Part shown: one piece after another, positions 37,692 to 51,228 of the stretch
Numbering within the stretch: the first letter of the stretch is position 1
How the letters are laid out: each line of letters begins with the position of its first letter
Origin: Arabidopsis thaliana
Lineage: Eukaryota; Streptophyta; Magnoliopsida; Brassicales; Brassicaceae
NCBI RefSeq assembly: GCF_000001735.4
Contig: NC_003070.9
Coordinates: 4,526,001 to 4,590,000 of the forward strand
DNA length: 64,000 nt
Direction of reading: 5' to 3'
Translations under genes and position numbers: made by a program
The notes under the pieces: model-generated
What the model saw: the letters and a program-made list of their open reading frames with translations, nothing else
The model's database searches: none
What the model was told of the DNA's origin: nothing

Positions 37692-40600
37692 TTAGCTAGA
37701 CATCATCACATTGTCAATAGATTGGAGAGCTTGATTTGCGAAATACCGAACATCAACATCTGGGTCTTCACTTAGCTCCACCAAGCATGGCCGTATCATG
37801 TTCTCCACAACCTTTCACAACCAACAAAAATGAAAACATTTGAATATATGGACGTTTAGATTCCCTGATGAGGAGGATAATGTGGAATCATAAGCTGTTT
37901 CTTTACTTGTGAGAGCCAACAAAGAATGTATACTAACCGCTTGGTCGACTATCGGAATGAGAGATTGCATCATTTTGGCCACGTTAAATTTGATGTTTGG
38001 AACTCTGAAAGAGGAGGAGAGAGTGGTTCTTTTAGTTAGCTATTGGGAAAAAAATTGAGTCAATGAGATTTCATGTTAAGAGAGAGACTTGCCTGTCTTT
38101 AGATGCAGTTATTACCGCAGGTAAGAGTTTGGAACATGTGATCTCGGATCCCATTACTGGAGCGAGAAGCGATACTGCACGAAGAATCGTCATCCGATAT
38201 AGATAGTGTGGGTTGTTAATCATCTCTAGAACCTGAACAAGTAAATATACTCCAATAACCAATAGCTAAAATGCTCGATTTGAATTGAAAACATACTATA
38301 TGCTTAAGATTTCTACACAAACCTGAGGAACTATATGCTGCATTGCCCATTCAGGACCAAACTCTTCAGCAAGACGCTTCAGATTGTTTGCAGCAGCTTC
38401 ACGGATTGAGTGAACCTGACAATTTATAATTATTTCAAAATTTCAAGCAGTAGAGACGACAAATTTATTTATCTGGATGATTCAATGAAGGTAGAGAATG
38501 AGGGACCTTGTCTTGTAACCATTGCATGCAAAGAGCACCAAGCTTCTCATCAAAGAAGCCTACACCTAATTGACTGGCCAACAAGGGAATATACTCGATT
38601 ATAGCCAGACGTACTCTCCAGTGCCTGTCTTCAGCAAGTTCTACAATGGCTGGCAGTAACGATTGTGATAGTAGATCAATCCCAATAACCTGGCAATTTT
38701 AAGGAAAAAAAATCGAATCATTATGAAAAATGGATGGACAAAGAATTTGCTGTCAAGTAGTCATTGACTTGACCAAAACATGATACAGCTCCTTTGAACA
38801 TGTGGGAAAAAATAGAAACCCAATGTCGTACAAAGAGATGAGTAACTTGGTCAATAGCAAACCTGGTTCACTTGGTCAAGTTTGCTGATAATGTTTAAGC
38901 GTACATCAGGAAATTCGTCTTTCAATAGAGAAAGAAAGATTGGAAGAAGATGCTCAATTGTTGCATCCTGAAATGAATATCAATGCCAAGTTAAAAGCTG
39001 CAAAATCCAACTAAATATCTTGTGTAGAAAAACATAGTGAGGTTTTCTTATATAGATTATTGTTGCGAGAACCTTCCAGGCACAGTTAAAAAAATTCCTA
39101 AAGATGACAGTGACTAGGACGAAGAAGATATATAGATGGTTTCAAATAAAAGAAAAAATCTTTATCTCTAAGATGCTAAATACATAGAATATTATGAGCT
39201 TACACTCCAAACTATAGAGCCAAATGAATTTTTGTATAGATGACAGTATTCATGATATGAGAGGCAAATTGTATCGGTTTTTAATTCTGCTTACCTTACC
39301 CAAGACTGGAGCCATTCCCATTATAACTGATGCCAATGCAGATCTGACGTGCTGAGAAGAGTCTGATGATAATTCCTACGTGTAGATTTATAGGTAAGCT
39401 TAGCAAACACCGACAGTATTTTGGTCCTTTGCATAATATGAAATCAACACACTCTTCTTAAGTGTGTACCTTTACACAGGGAAGAATGTGCTGGATAGCG
39501 AGTTCAGGGTTTAAAATGCGACAAAACTTGGTAACTTTTCCAGCAGCTGCTATCCGAACTTCTGCCTCATTATCACAAAGTAGACGAGCATATGCAGGCA
39601 CCAGATCCGTCCTTAATACATAAGGCACATGAGAAAGTATAAAAAACGACTCAAAGAAATTTATTAAGATGACTCAACAAACATGGACTTCCAAGTACCA
39701 AATACCTCTGAAGTCAGTAATCTATTGTTTGATATAGAATTGCATACTAAAGGTCAATACTACATTAAACCATAACTAACTTCAACCATCACTGCTTACC
39801 TAGTTGGCTCCGGTCCTACAGCTTCACAAAGTTCATAGAGCTGATTTGCAACCATATAACGCACACGCCAGGACTTATCCTGCTCAAAGACGAAAAAAAT
39901 CAAGATAAAGCAGCTCATACATATCTGCCTTACAGCTTTCCCATAAAGCTCATCAATAGAATTTTTTTATCATATTCACACATTTATTTACCTGCGAGAA
40001 ATTGACAATCACAGGAAGAATGTGTGCAACACAGTCCTGGGGCTCCAACAATTTCCCAAGAGCAGCACAACCCTCAACAGCCAATAATCTAACCGAATCT
40101 TGATCTGATATCAATGTCAATAAGATACTTAAAATCTGTAATATTATAATATAAAAAGACACTGAAGCTGAGATGTAGACAACCGTAATTCTGCTTAACT
40201 TCAGCTAATGGTCAGTGTTCAATGCAGTAACCCTAATACTTGCCTATTACACATCAGCCACCCCCATAACTAGGCTTGATGAAAATTGTAAGAGTATATG
40301 CTGGAAAAACGAAACATATAATAAGGGAGAGCATACCATCTTGCGTAAGATCCTCAAACATGGACATAATGTCTGTCTTCAAATGAGCTGATTCAATTGT
40401 AGCAGCAAACTTCCCCAAATTAGTTGCTGCAGCTCTGCGCACCATTGGCATGTCATCTTGACAAAGCTGACCATATATTGATCTTAGCTCCGTCTTTAGC
40501 ACATCTGGGGCACTTGGGTATGCAATATGGAAAATCCCACATGCTGATACTCTGGCTGTGAACCATTCACCAGCTGAAAGTCGCTGTTACACAATGACAG

Positions 40601-41348
40601 TGTTCAGTAATGCTTAAGTCGGTTTCACATTACGAGCACCTATACCGAGGTATGTATGGTCACATACACAACCACAACCCAAAAGAGCGCTAAAGCCAGA
40701 GCGATGTTCTCTTAGATCAACCAAAATGGATGTAAACAACTTCAACCTACCAATTTCCCAAAACACCTATAAGGGGAACACTGAACAAGAAAAGCATATT
40801 TCCAAACTTTGGGGGACAATTGACAAAGGACCCCAAAAAATCTATGTTCTTCTGTTTTAGTGGCTTAATAATATTAAGTTTGACAGAGCATGGAAAGGAA
40901 TCAATAAAATCGACCAAAGAGATTTGATAAAATAAGTAAACCAGCCTTATCTAACCTTAGCCAGAGGAGTGAAATGCTCAACCAAGTCACTCTCCCTCAT
41001 CTGAGCACCAATTCTACAAAGTGAATCCACAGCTTTCTCCCTCACGCAAGTTTCCTCAACAGTGGATAGAGTCTCCAAAGGTGGAAGCAGAACATATGCA
41101 TACTCAACCCCTCCTACATACAGAATAAAACCCCCCAACTCTTCCGCCATAGCCAAAAGCACCTCATCGTCATCGTCATTGTTCTCACTAAGAAATGGAA
41201 TCAACTCTTTTCTTGTCCTCTCCTCTCCAAGAGCACGAGCAATGATAGAAAGCCGTTTAATAGAGTTCAATCTACGCTGAATATCATCGTTTTTTAGCTC
41301 GTCGATAAGCACAGCAATCGGGTATAAAGGCTCATCAACCATAGACAT
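37692..41348 (-). CDS. PP2AA3: PP2A scaffolding subunit A3
   Basis: Twelve coding exons: 41348-40956, 40583-40337, 40104-39992, 39879-39800, 39611-39470, 39375-39295, 38967-38863, 38689-38507, 38415-38323, 38232-38093, 38004-37938, 37811-37692. Together they encode exactly 587 residues. I recognise PP2AA3 (At1g13320), the 65-kDa A subunit of protein phosphatase 2A and a widely used reference gene for expression studies. It consists of HEAT repeats throughout, with the typical DxxxxVR motifs ([42 protein letters not shown]). The A subunit holds the catalytic C and regulatory B subunits. Intron 10 (38092-38005) uses a GC donor, AG then GCAAGT. A further 5' leader intron is likely at 41688-41377. 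Start chosen at the ATG giving MSMVDEP; codons upstream lack an ATG in frame. Confidence 0.98.
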
Positions 41349-41376
41349 CCTCACCAAAACTCAAATCACTCCCTAC

Positions 41377-41688
41377 CTTCAATCAAACACAAATGTACAC
41401 AAAGTCAGAATAAAACACAATGCATACATAGACACCATCAATACAAAAGACGATAAAGTTACAAACTTTAAACTCAATTCCGCCTCTGAGATAATTCAAA
41501 GGTGACCCATTAGCCTCTAAAAAATGATTAGAATGGAGAACTGAAACTTTGTGCCGTCCCAATCTAGAGAGAAACTATTACCATTCTTAGACTAATAAAG
41601 AGAGAAGATCTAAACAATAATTCGATTTGAGATTCTCAATATACAATTGGAAAATGTTTCGAAATTGAAGAAATGATCGAGAATTTAC
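41377..41688 (-). other. Probable 5' leader intron of PP2AA3
   Basis: On the minus strand the leader reads AATCG then GTAAATTC at 41688. It resumes after ...TTGAAG at 41377, 28 bases before the ATG. The splice sites fit consensus but are not tested by coding phase. Confidence 0.6.
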
Positions 41689-41699
41689 CGATTACGCTG

Positions 41700-42007
41700 C
41701 TTTCCAAGTTCCGAGCGATCTATCAATCAGAAGAACGAGAAATGAGACCGGAGCTCGTCTTTCGCAGCAGCTAAACCATCTTCAAGCTGTGTCCATATAA
41801 TTGGGCCTGTCAAAGATAAGAACTAAATGGGCTTATGTATAATACATAAAGGCCCATATATCCAACAAATACGACTTCGTTTAATATCTCTCTCGTATAA
41901 AGGAAGCTTCTCAGTAACTCTCTTCTTCTTCCTCAGAAAATATCGGAAAAGGAAAAAAGTTGCTCTCGCTTCAGGTTTTTTATTTCCCGCCAATTATTTC
42001 GACAAAA
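41700..42007. promoter_or_regulatory. Short shared promoter of PP2AA3 (minus) and HOP2 (plus)
   Basis: The two genes are head to head. The gap carries TGGGCC at 41802-41807, TGGGCT at 41828-41833 and GGCCCA (TGGGCC on the minus strand) at 41851-41856. Three site II motifs within 55 bases, in both orientations, suit a bidirectional promoter. Transcription starts are not known from the sequence. Confidence 0.7.
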
Positions 42008-42415
42008 ATGGCTCCTAAATCGGATAACACCGAAGGTATAATGATATAATCTCTGAAAAAAATCTGCTAGTTCTCTTTGATCTTATTCCTCATTTTGATT
42101 TCTCTCTTATTTACTTGTTTCCTGAATTTTTTATTTCTGCAGCTATCGTACTCAACTTTGTCAATGAGGTAAGCACTTCTCTGCGATTCTACATTTTTGC
42201 TTTAATTCTAAACGGAGATCACAAACAGATACGACCATAAAAATTAGAATTCGAATTTGAAATTGAGTCTAGGTTAAGGTACGCAGTGATGTTCACATGA
42301 TTCTGAATCTGGGAATTTAATCACTTGGGTTTCAATTTGTGCTATAAGTTTACACATGAATTTTTCGTTTGAAGCTATTGATATTGACTAGGTTTTAAAA
42401 ATTGATTGATACAGG

Positions 42416-42453
<38 letters not shown>

Positions 42454-43410
42454 CAAGTTTTGTTTCAATCTGTTGTATTATTGTTGTTAGATTTTGATGA
42501 ATGTGTTGTTGGTACTTTTTTGATGCAGCAAAACAAACCTCTAAACACTCAAAATGCAGCTGATGCTCTACAAAAGTTTAACCTTAAGAAGACTGCGGTG
42601 CAAAAGGCACTTGATAGTCTTGCTGATGCTGGAAAAATCACGTTTAAAGAGTATGGTAAGCAGAAGATATACATTGCTAGACAAGACCAGTTTGAGATTC
42701 CAAACTCTGAAGAACTTGCTCAAATGAAAGAAGACAATGCCAAACTTCAAGAACAGCTTCAAGAGAAGAAGAAAACTATCAGTGATGTGGAATCAGGTGT
42801 GAAAAAACTACTTTTTCTCAGTGGTTTTGAGGATGTGATATAGCTGCTTGGATAATGTTATGTTCTGTGATGTTATTTGCAGAAATCAAGAGTTTGCAGT
42901 CAAACTTGACACTAGAAGAGATACAAGAGAAAGATGCCAAACTAAGGAAAGAGGTATATGTTTTTCTTACCTTTTGGTTTTTGTCTTTCTTTGAGTAAGG
43001 TTGTTGATAGCTTATAAAGTGATTTCAACTGTGTACCAGGTTAAGGAAATGGAAGAGAAACTGGTCAAACTACGTGAAGGGATTACATTGGTGAGGCCAG
43101 AAGACAAAAAGGCTGTTGAAGATATGTATGCGGATAAGATTAATCAGTGGCGCAAGCGTAAGAGGATGTTCAGAGACATTTGGGATACTGTAACAGAGAA
43201 TTCTCCCAAAGATGTGAAGGAACTAAAGGTGCAAACTCATATTTCTTCAGGAGTTTTTTCTTACAGACTACATCAGCTTCGCCATAATTTTTGACTACTG
43301 TTACTTTGCAGGAGGAGCTTGGAATTGAATACGATGAAGATGTCGGTCTAAGTTTCCAGGCATATGCTGACCTAATTCAACATGGTAAAAAGAGGCCTCG
43401 AGGACAGTAA
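42008..43410 (+). CDS. AHP2: HOP2 homologue AHP2, meiotic recombination
   Basis: Six exons: 42008-42035, 42143-42168, 42529-42796, 42883-42953, 43040-43228, 43312-43410, joining to 226 residues. I recognise AHP2/HOP2 (At1g13330). With MND1 it stimulates DMC1/RAD51 strand exchange and is needed for homologous pairing in meiosis. A winged-helix DNA-binding domain covers about residues 10-70 (NAADALQKFNLKKTAVQKAL, then ITFKEYGKQKIY). It is followed by a coiled coil of about 85-145 (EELAQMKEDNAKLQEQLQEK and on), and a C-terminal region with the basic WRKRKRMF. The first two exons are only 28 and 26 bases, with just 9 codons before the first splice. Intron 2 contains (TA)17. Confidence 0.97.
42417..42450 (+). 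repeat. (TA)17 in HOP2 intron 2
   Basis: Seventeen uninterrupted TA units lie about 80 bases before the exon 3 acceptor. Confidence 0.95.
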
Positions 43411-43621
43411 TTTTCAGGTAAGTTCTTCGAATTTGATTCAAAGTTTTCTAGAAACGTTTCTTGTATAAACACACACATATGCAACTGTACAACATCATTG
43501 AAAGCTTATATCCATAAAGAACACAATAATCTTACATCTTTGACCACAAAAAGAACATAGAAAAGTACAAAACTGAGTGATTACACCGTAGATGCACCTG
43601 AAAAACTTATAACATTTGTAC

Positions 43622-45043
43622 TTAGTATCCACGAACCTGTCTTGTCCTGACTGAAACTGGACCCTTCAAACCTGCTTTACGCATAATAGGATCTTCAATT
43701 GAACGAACCATGTGGTCCACATGTCTTGTATCCGCTCTATTCGAACCAACCATACGATTTTGCTCATCTTTAGACTTACTAATAGTAATAGTCTCAACAC
43801 TAGGTTGGGTTTCTTCTTCACTATCGTAGATAATAGTATCCTTCTCCAATAGCTTCACAGGGTCTTCTCTGAATGACATCACTGGGACATCAATAATATC
43901 TTCTGAATCTGACATCGACCTTTTAGATTCTGACATCACATCCCCTTCCCCTTCTGAAGAATCATCATTACCTTCTTGTTCTTGTTCTGACTCTTTGTTT
44001 TCAGAACCATGAAATGAATTTTCCCCACCAATGTTACCCGGACTGTCATGTCCACGAGGAGAAAACTGAGAAAGCTCCACAGCCGCTTGTGCAGCCTCTG
44101 CTGCATGAGCTGCTGACTCAAACGCTGCTTGTGCAGCATCAGCCACATCTTTGTACTTCTTCTTTCCTCTCTTGACCGAATCAGATAAACCATAACCTTC
44201 TCCTCTGCCATCTTTACTTGTTAGCTTAGTCTTACTAACATCTGATGTTCCCTGCATATTTGTTGTTCCCTGCAAATGTTACAAATTTGATTAGAACATG
44301 ATTTTTTCAACTTTTTGTTATCTTGGTGGTTAATTGCAGATTTCTATACCTCAGTGGACGTAGAAGCTTGGTCTAGTTTCAGAACAATGTTATTCTCTGC
44401 AGCAATCTCCTTCAAAGCCTTCATTCTAACTTCTTTCGGTGGAGGTCTTGTCGACAACTTCTGAATTATCTATAGTAACACCAAAAGAAACATGGAACTC
44501 AGTAAGTATTTTGTTCTATCAAGAGAGATATATAACATAACGTATTGAATATAGTATTTGTTGAATCGAGAACTTGCTTACTTTGGGATCAACCCCACAA
44601 TTACTGCGCAACTCAATAGACCGAGCCGCGAGATCTTTGCCAAAACGCGAAATCAAAACATTACGAATCTCTTGAAGCTCAGGGAATTCACCGATTCTAG
44701 AAGCTGCAAATAGCAAACCCGAAACAGCTTCTAGAAGCTCTTCAGGACAATCTCTGTTGTGTTCAAAGAGGTGAATACGATCGAGACAGAGAGTGAAGTA
44801 GCCATGGATGAAGAAGAGAACGTCGAGAGTGTTTTGGTCTTTGACGACTTGATCGACTCTATGGTAAGCGTGCTCATGTTGGCCGAGCTTAAGAAGCTCG
44901 GTGACATCAGAGATGGCTTGAGAGAGTCTGGCTTGACGCTGGTTCTTGAGAATAGAGAGCCTTGTGAGAGCTAAGGTGATAAGAGACTTGAACTTGTTGG
45001 TCTTGAAACTGCGACCAAGCAAAGCGTCAAGCTTCTTCCCCAT
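43622..45043 (-). CDS. IST1-like protein (regulator of Vps4 in the MVB pathway)
   Basis: Three exons: 45043-44582, 44469-44350, 44269-43622, giving 409 residues. Residues from about 12 to 180 form the helical Ist1 domain: FKTNKFKSLITLALTRLSIL, then QARLSQAISDVTELLKLGQ, AYHRVDQVV, and FGKDLAARSIEL near residue 140. IST1 proteins bind ESCRT-III and the AAA ATPase VPS4 and tune its activity at multivesicular bodies. The second half is low complexity: an Ala-rich helix with repeated A-x-A-A (DAAQAAFESAAHAAEAAQAA) and then an acidic Ser/Glu-rich stretch likely to be phosphorylated. There is no membrane segment. The gap to HOP2 is only about 210 bases (convergent), so the 3' ends may overlap. Locus At1g13340 from memory. 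Confidence 0.92.
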
Positions 45044-46501
45044 GGCCGAGTTGCAGAGAAGAGAGGACAGGTAGAGAATAAGAGTTTATGTTGTCTTCCT
45101 TTGAATTGGAAGTGTTATAAGAGAGGAAAGAGGAGAAGACGCGTTACGACATACGAAGACTTCTTAGCAACGAAGTTTTCAGAAGTTAGAAAAAACGACC
45201 TTAAAGAAGAAAATGTGGTACGAATTACGAAATAATAAGCCAAATAATAATAAAAACAAAATGGACCGCTATTTAATATTGCGCCATCGGATTAATTATT
45301 TTTAGACCAAATTTAAATCCATTGTTGAAAAAAATGAGTATCGTATCTGATTAATCCAAAATGGGTAGCATATCCGAATACGCTATATCCTTAAGAAACG
45401 TTTTGGGCAGTTTCTTCAAACATCTAGATCTTATTACTCTTTCTTATTTTGAATTTTCTTTATGTCCACCTAAAGTTATTAGAATATCTTGTGAAAATTA
45501 TTTGAAGAAAAGCTACATGAACCAGTCTCAAAACATGAAACTAGTAACACTTTGATTAAATAAAGAGAAATAGTCATCGGTACCAGTATCCACATCTGAA
45601 CCGGCCATAACTTGTACCAGTCTAGTCTTAAAACATGAAAATGCATGTAAGATTCAGGTTTCCCCTATAAATTGCAGTCTTTAAAGTTTGTAATTTGTAT
45701 AATGTGAACCATGGACCCATAATTATTGTCTCATGACGAGGAACGTTCGTTCTGTTCTAATTTCTTTAAGTTATTAGAAAACAACAGAAAATAAACGTGT
45801 AAGAGAATCCCTCAGGTCCCAATATTTGTTCGAACTTTCCTTACAAAACTATAAACGGAACACTCATAACAAAGTCGTGAAAAAGACTTGCGAGAAATGT
45901 CATTGTTACGGCTCTTACTATTGCAATTAATTTAAGAATGACAGGTTTAGATGAATTATTAAAGCAGCCATTAGAAAACACACCATTTCATCTTTATTAG
46001 GTGTGACTACAATATCATGATCAAAAGACTACTACAACTCACCTGCACGCAACTTTCCACGTCAAAAACATTAGTAACAAAAATCTTGTTATTATGTTGA
46101 AGAGAGACTTTTTCTTCTGTTAGGTACGAAAAAAATGGAAAGACCTTGTTTATTTACCAATGCAATCGTTTCTCTAGACATAATTCTCCCACTCATCAGA
46201 GGTGAACCAAACAGATTATAAATATTTTGTAATCACAGATTTGCAAAACTAACTTCAAATGCTACCTACTCTTTCGTAATTATACACAAGTCCTCTCAAA
46301 CTCTGATATACTTGTATAGTTGCATGCACGTGATAATAATGTGAAACCGCCAACTAAACAATGGCCAAGAACTTAGATTATGGAAGACTGAATCACATGA
46401 ATCTAGGAACAACATCATTAACAATTTCTTTAGAATCTTAATCAAAAACTAATCGTTTAATATTCAATGTACATGTATCTAGGGTAACAACATTATGAGA
46501 T
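45044..46501. other. Spacer between the IST1-like gene and PRP4KB
   Basis: It contains the IST1-like promoter (right of 45044) and the PRP4KB 3' region. A diverged direct repeat, ACCAGTCT followed within 10 bases by AAAACATGAAA, occurs near 45531 and 45616. No gene is seen. Confidence 0.55.
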
Positions 46502-49500
46502 TCACTTGCCCGTGATGAATGGGTGAGCTAATGCCTGTGACACTGTAATTCTCTTCTGAGGATCAAGTATGAAAATTCTGTCTAGAAGATCCCTGAAATG
46601 AACCAACAACTTGCTATCTTCATCCTTATAACGTTGTTTAATTACTGAACCAAATTCTTTTGGCTTTATGTTTACCATCATTCTCTTTGTTGTCTTTCTA
46701 GTAACACTATCCTCCTCTGTAGCATAGAAGCATAAGTCCTTATCAAAGTGCTGATCGATAAATGCTCCCTTGCGAAGCATCTTTTTAGGGAAGGCACCTT
46801 TCAGTTCCATATGCAGGCGTAACATTTCATTGTTTGTGGAGCCAGGGAACATAATTTTCCCGCTAAAAAGCTCATACAGACAGCAACCAACTGACCATAT
46901 ATCTAACGGATGGTCGTAGGGAAGTCCAAGAACTACAATGAAAAAAGAGAGTACAGCTTTAGTTATAATAGAACATACAGCCATGAAATATCCAAGTAGA
47001 TGATTAAGACAACAGCAACAGTGGAACTTACTTATTTCTGGAGCTCTGTAGAAGCGACTAACAAGATATGGTGTAACTTCGTTTGTACCAGCAAACATTG
47101 CACTACCAAAGTCACAAAGCTTTAACGTGTTTCTTCCCTCATTCACCTGGATAATCAAGGAACGACCAGAAGTTAAAATTTATGTGCATCAAGCAGGAGA
47201 AAAACACAGACAAGTATAGCTTACCAGCATGTTGTCAGGCTTTATATCGCAGTGAAGAACCCCACAGTTCTTGAGATGTTTAAGGGATATGAATAACTGC
47301 GTTGCATACACTCTAACACCAGATAGTTGAATACCAATGTTGCGACCATACTTCTTCACAATCTCACGGAGATTCAGATGAAGAGACTCAAACACCAAGC
47401 AAAGGTGGTTCCTATACTTAAAAGTTGAAAGAAAACGAACGCAGTGGCGCTTATTCTCTGGGTCAGAGCCAGCTAGCTTCTTCAATATCTGAATCTCAGT
47501 CTGGCCGGCCTTATGCCTACACAAAACGTGATATGATAGTGAGACATTCACAACTCTTAGGAAGATAAATCAAACATCACTTGATAAGAATTTTGATAAA
47601 ATTTGTCCGGTCCTAGAGAAGACCACTTACATTGTCTCATTGTTCCGAATAATTTTTATAGCCACTTCCTCAGGTTCACCTAGTTCAGCTTTTGTGTCTT
47701 TTGCCCGCACCACGGTAGAGAAGACACCTTTTCCATGAGTAGCCATGATTTCATATCTATCATCAAGTAGTTCCCCTAATTGATAACCTAAAATTAAGAG
47801 AAGATCTTTCATTGTTAAGACTTAAGATGACAAATATTAGAAGGCCTTTTCCAGTTGAATGATAAAACACGAGCAATGAAATGTTCATGGAATTATACAC
47901 AAATAGGTCTTCAAAGAATTTGAACTTAAATAATACATAGACAAAATAAAAACACTTACTGTAATAACCTTCTGCATCATCCCAATTATCGTCGAGTCCA
48001 CTCCTTACAATAGGAATGCCATTCCCTTTCCCTCGCAGATAGCCCTAAAATAAAATAATTTACGAAAAACTCCTTAGCCAACAGACAATTATTCTCCACA
48101 AACACATGTCAGAATGAAAAGGCAATGAAAGAAGTTTCAGGAGTATGAAGGCAACAGTTGACTAGTGTACAGCAATTGATGAACTACTACCAAAGCAGGA
48201 TAGAAATGTTTCTAGGAAACGAAAGAAGAGAAAAAGCTCACTACAAAAATGTAGTGGACAAAAGGAAGTCCATTTCTTGAGTATCTTGTCAGATGATGTA
48301 CGGGGAAAACAAAGCAGATGAAACCAGAGTTAGAAAACTCTATAAAGACAAGGTCAATAATTTGAGTAAGAGTACATACCATTTTCTGACTATCAGCTGG
48401 AGACTCCCCAAAGATATCATCAGTGAACATGTCATCTGATATTTTATCCTAAAAATATAGCATAATATAAGACCGGGGAAAATAAAATAAACAAAAAGCA
48501 TTCCCCAACAAACAAATTTCCTTTGCAAACGCACCTTTGGGCTGCCTTCCCCAAGCCCTGTGGAAGCTAGTGTCCTATCTGAGTCTGAAATTACAAGCTG
48601 TGCAGGTGATTCCCCAACTGCCGATGAAAGCTTGGCGACTTCACCATCTACGGCATCAATATCCAACCCAGCTTTAGCTTGATTAACTGCAGAAGTAACA
48701 GGCCCCAGAGTACCACTTCCAAGAACATCTGCCACAGTAGAGGACTGCTTGGGAATGTTTGCTAGCTCAAGATCTGGATTCATAAAATATTTGTGTAAGT
48801 AAATGTGGGAGGGTGGGCCAAGAAGAATGACACTTTCAGTGACACAATTAATAAAATCTAATGACTATTCTACTAATCGAATTACAACCCACAGATACTA
48901 ACTTGAAAGGCTCAAGTTGCTCATAAGTGATAGTTTCGGTACACAATACAAAAGATTTGAACAAAATGACTACTCCCATGTCGACTAACAGAAACCCAAT
49001 GTAAACTAAATGTAACAAGTACACACACAAAGTAGAGAAAGGGCAACTTTGAACAACACCCATATACTAAATGAGCAAATATAAATTCTTCATGCATGCG
49101 CTGTTCAGAGCAATGATCATTAAGAAAACTGATAATCCCCTTACCATGAGAAGAAAATCCGTTTTGCTGCTCCAACTTTTTCTTATATTTCTCCATTATG
49201 GCTTGCGTTCTCCTCCTGCTTTCCTCGATTAAATTTAGCTCTTCATCTTCTTGTTCAACTTCCCAAACAACAACGTCACCTTTATCATCATTATCAATTC
49301 TGGTCCTGTTTCAAATATAAGACAATCAAACACTATTGTAAAAGGTGTTGCACATTTATAACCAACCTAAACATTCACAAGACAAAGTTTTTTCTGGGTG
49401 AATATACCTTTCAACATTTCCCCGAGTTTCTTTGACATCGCCACTGTTAGGATCATGGCCATTTACAGAAGTTGGGCTTCTTAACTCTAAGTCATCTTCC

Positions 49501-50547
49501 GCATCATGTCTTGAGTGTCCAGAATGTTTATGCCTCACTTCACCATATCCATCATCAAGACTTTTATGCTTCTCTCTATCACTCTGGAATTCTCGTCCTT
49601 TATCCCTATCTTTTTCACTCCGTCTCTCTCTTTCATTCTCCCTCCCCCTCTCTCTACTACTATACCTGGCTTTATCTCTACTCCTACCTCTGTCGTTGTC
49701 TCTATCCCGTAGGTAATCTTTTTCCCTGTCTCCCCTGCTATCTCTATCAACGCTTCCCCTCTCTTTTCTCCTTTCACGGTCAGGCTCTATCTCTTTTCTT
49801 TTCTCACATTCTCTTTCCCTCCGCTGATTTCTCCCCTGCAATCACCGCCACAACATATTAAAAGACTGGTTACAAGAGAAATATATGGCGTAGAATAAAT
49901 AAGCATGAGCATACATGACATTTATATGAAAGATAGTTATAAACGCGTATCCAGCTCTTACAAATCAAGGGAAAGCCATCATCTCCATTGAACGCCTAGT
50001 GCAACTGCTTTTGCATTTCTTACAAATGCATGAGACATTCAGGTTATCTAATCCCACACACAGACCAAGAACGAACTTCATTATAATAAGATAAATGGCA
50101 CAAAACCACATATTACGAAAGAAAAATCTAGACTTTCCCTACTTTCAATTAAAAGCCTTTTGATTCCACCATCCGAGAAGAAGATAAGCTAGCAAACCGG
50201 AAACAATAAAATGAAGTAAAAGGGCGAATAGAACAGACCAGATTATTCTCCCGGAATTGACCAGATTTTATATCCCCAAACTCGTCGACGGACTCTAATT
50301 TCTTCTTCAATGTCTCCCCAATCCCTTCTTTTCCTAATATCTCACCTTCTTCCATATCAAGATCACCACCGTTAACATTCTCATCATCGTTATATTGAAC
50401 TTCCTCATCACGATGATGACGGTGGCCATGCCTGCGATGGTGATGACGGGACTTGTGCCGCTTCGGAGATTTAAAGACCTCGTCGGACGGCGAAAACGAC
50501 CGTCGGTGTTTGCGGTGGTTTGATTCTACATGCTTGTCACTCACCAT
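46502..50547 (-). CDS. PRP4KB: PRP4-type dual-specificity kinase PRP4KB, splicing-related
   Basis: Ten exons: 50547-50239, 49835-49408, 49305-49145, 48773-48535, 48448-48380, 48044-47960, 47787-47631, 47516-47225, 47146-47032, 46932-46502, giving 761 residues. The N-terminal 230 residues are His/Arg/Asp/Glu-rich with many RE, RD and RS dipeptides (RRHGHRHHRD, RERRSEKDRDKGRE), an RS-like nuclear region. A CMGC-type kinase domain covers about 442-758: lysine K475 in VAIKII, catalytic D573 in HCDIKPDN (Cys replaces the usual Arg of HRD), D592 in CDFGSAM, and RFYRAPEI. PRP4 kinases phosphorylate spliceosome components. PRP4KA/B/C are the Arabidopsis paralogues as I recall; this is At1g13350. Exons are in perfect phase. 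The first ATG in frame is used. Confidence 0.95.
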
Positions 50548-51228
50548 CAGATCGTCGAAATTAGGGGGAAATCGCAAAATTAGGGTTAGGTTCGATTTTG
50601 TCGCGCGCTCTCTCTCAATTTGTGTATCCGTGAAAAAAGACTTACCAGATTTAACTGATTTGTATGGTTACGCGGTAGCCTTAACCGGATATATAAATCA
50701 ACGAATCCCAGGTTTACTTATATTTCCAGTTAATTTGACCGGTTCTCGGATTTAATGATTTTATTTATACAGATTGAACAGTTAACTTGACCAATCTTTT
50801 AATCTGGCATAATCGGTTAGACCCAATCCTTAATTTGTAGTTGTTGTTGGTTTTGGGCCTTTTGGGCTATATAACGTATGATTCATGGGCCATCTTATTC
50901 ACACCAGTCTGAAAATGAAATCAGACTTACCGTTCGATATGTGAAACTGAACGTATAATAAAAACTGACAAAGAGAGTTTTTCATTCTGAAATTTCACAT
51001 TAACAAAAGCTATGAAAAAAAGATCTGGAAGAACAAACAAACGAATTCGCTAATACTAATCTAGCAAATTACCCTTACAAAATATTTAACTTTTCCTAAA
51101 TCCTAATAATTTTAGTTAATAGATATTAACCATCGGGTTAAAAAAAAAAGCGAGGGAGAGCCAAACGCTTTAACAAAACGATATCGTTTTCATTTCCCAC
51201 CTAATTAAAAAAAAAGTTTGTTATTTAT
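50548..51228. other. PRP4KB promoter and 3' region of the acidic-protein gene
   Basis: TGGGCC (50854-50859), TGGGCT (50863-50868) and TGGGCC (50886-50891) form a site II cluster about 310-345 bases upstream of the PRP4KB ATG. No other gene is seen. Confidence 0.6.

Noticed and set aside
49432-49861. Ser/Leu-rich plus-strand frames over the PRP4KB exon 2
   Set aside because: They are the complement of RE/RD-rich codons in PRP4KB, with no independent evidence.
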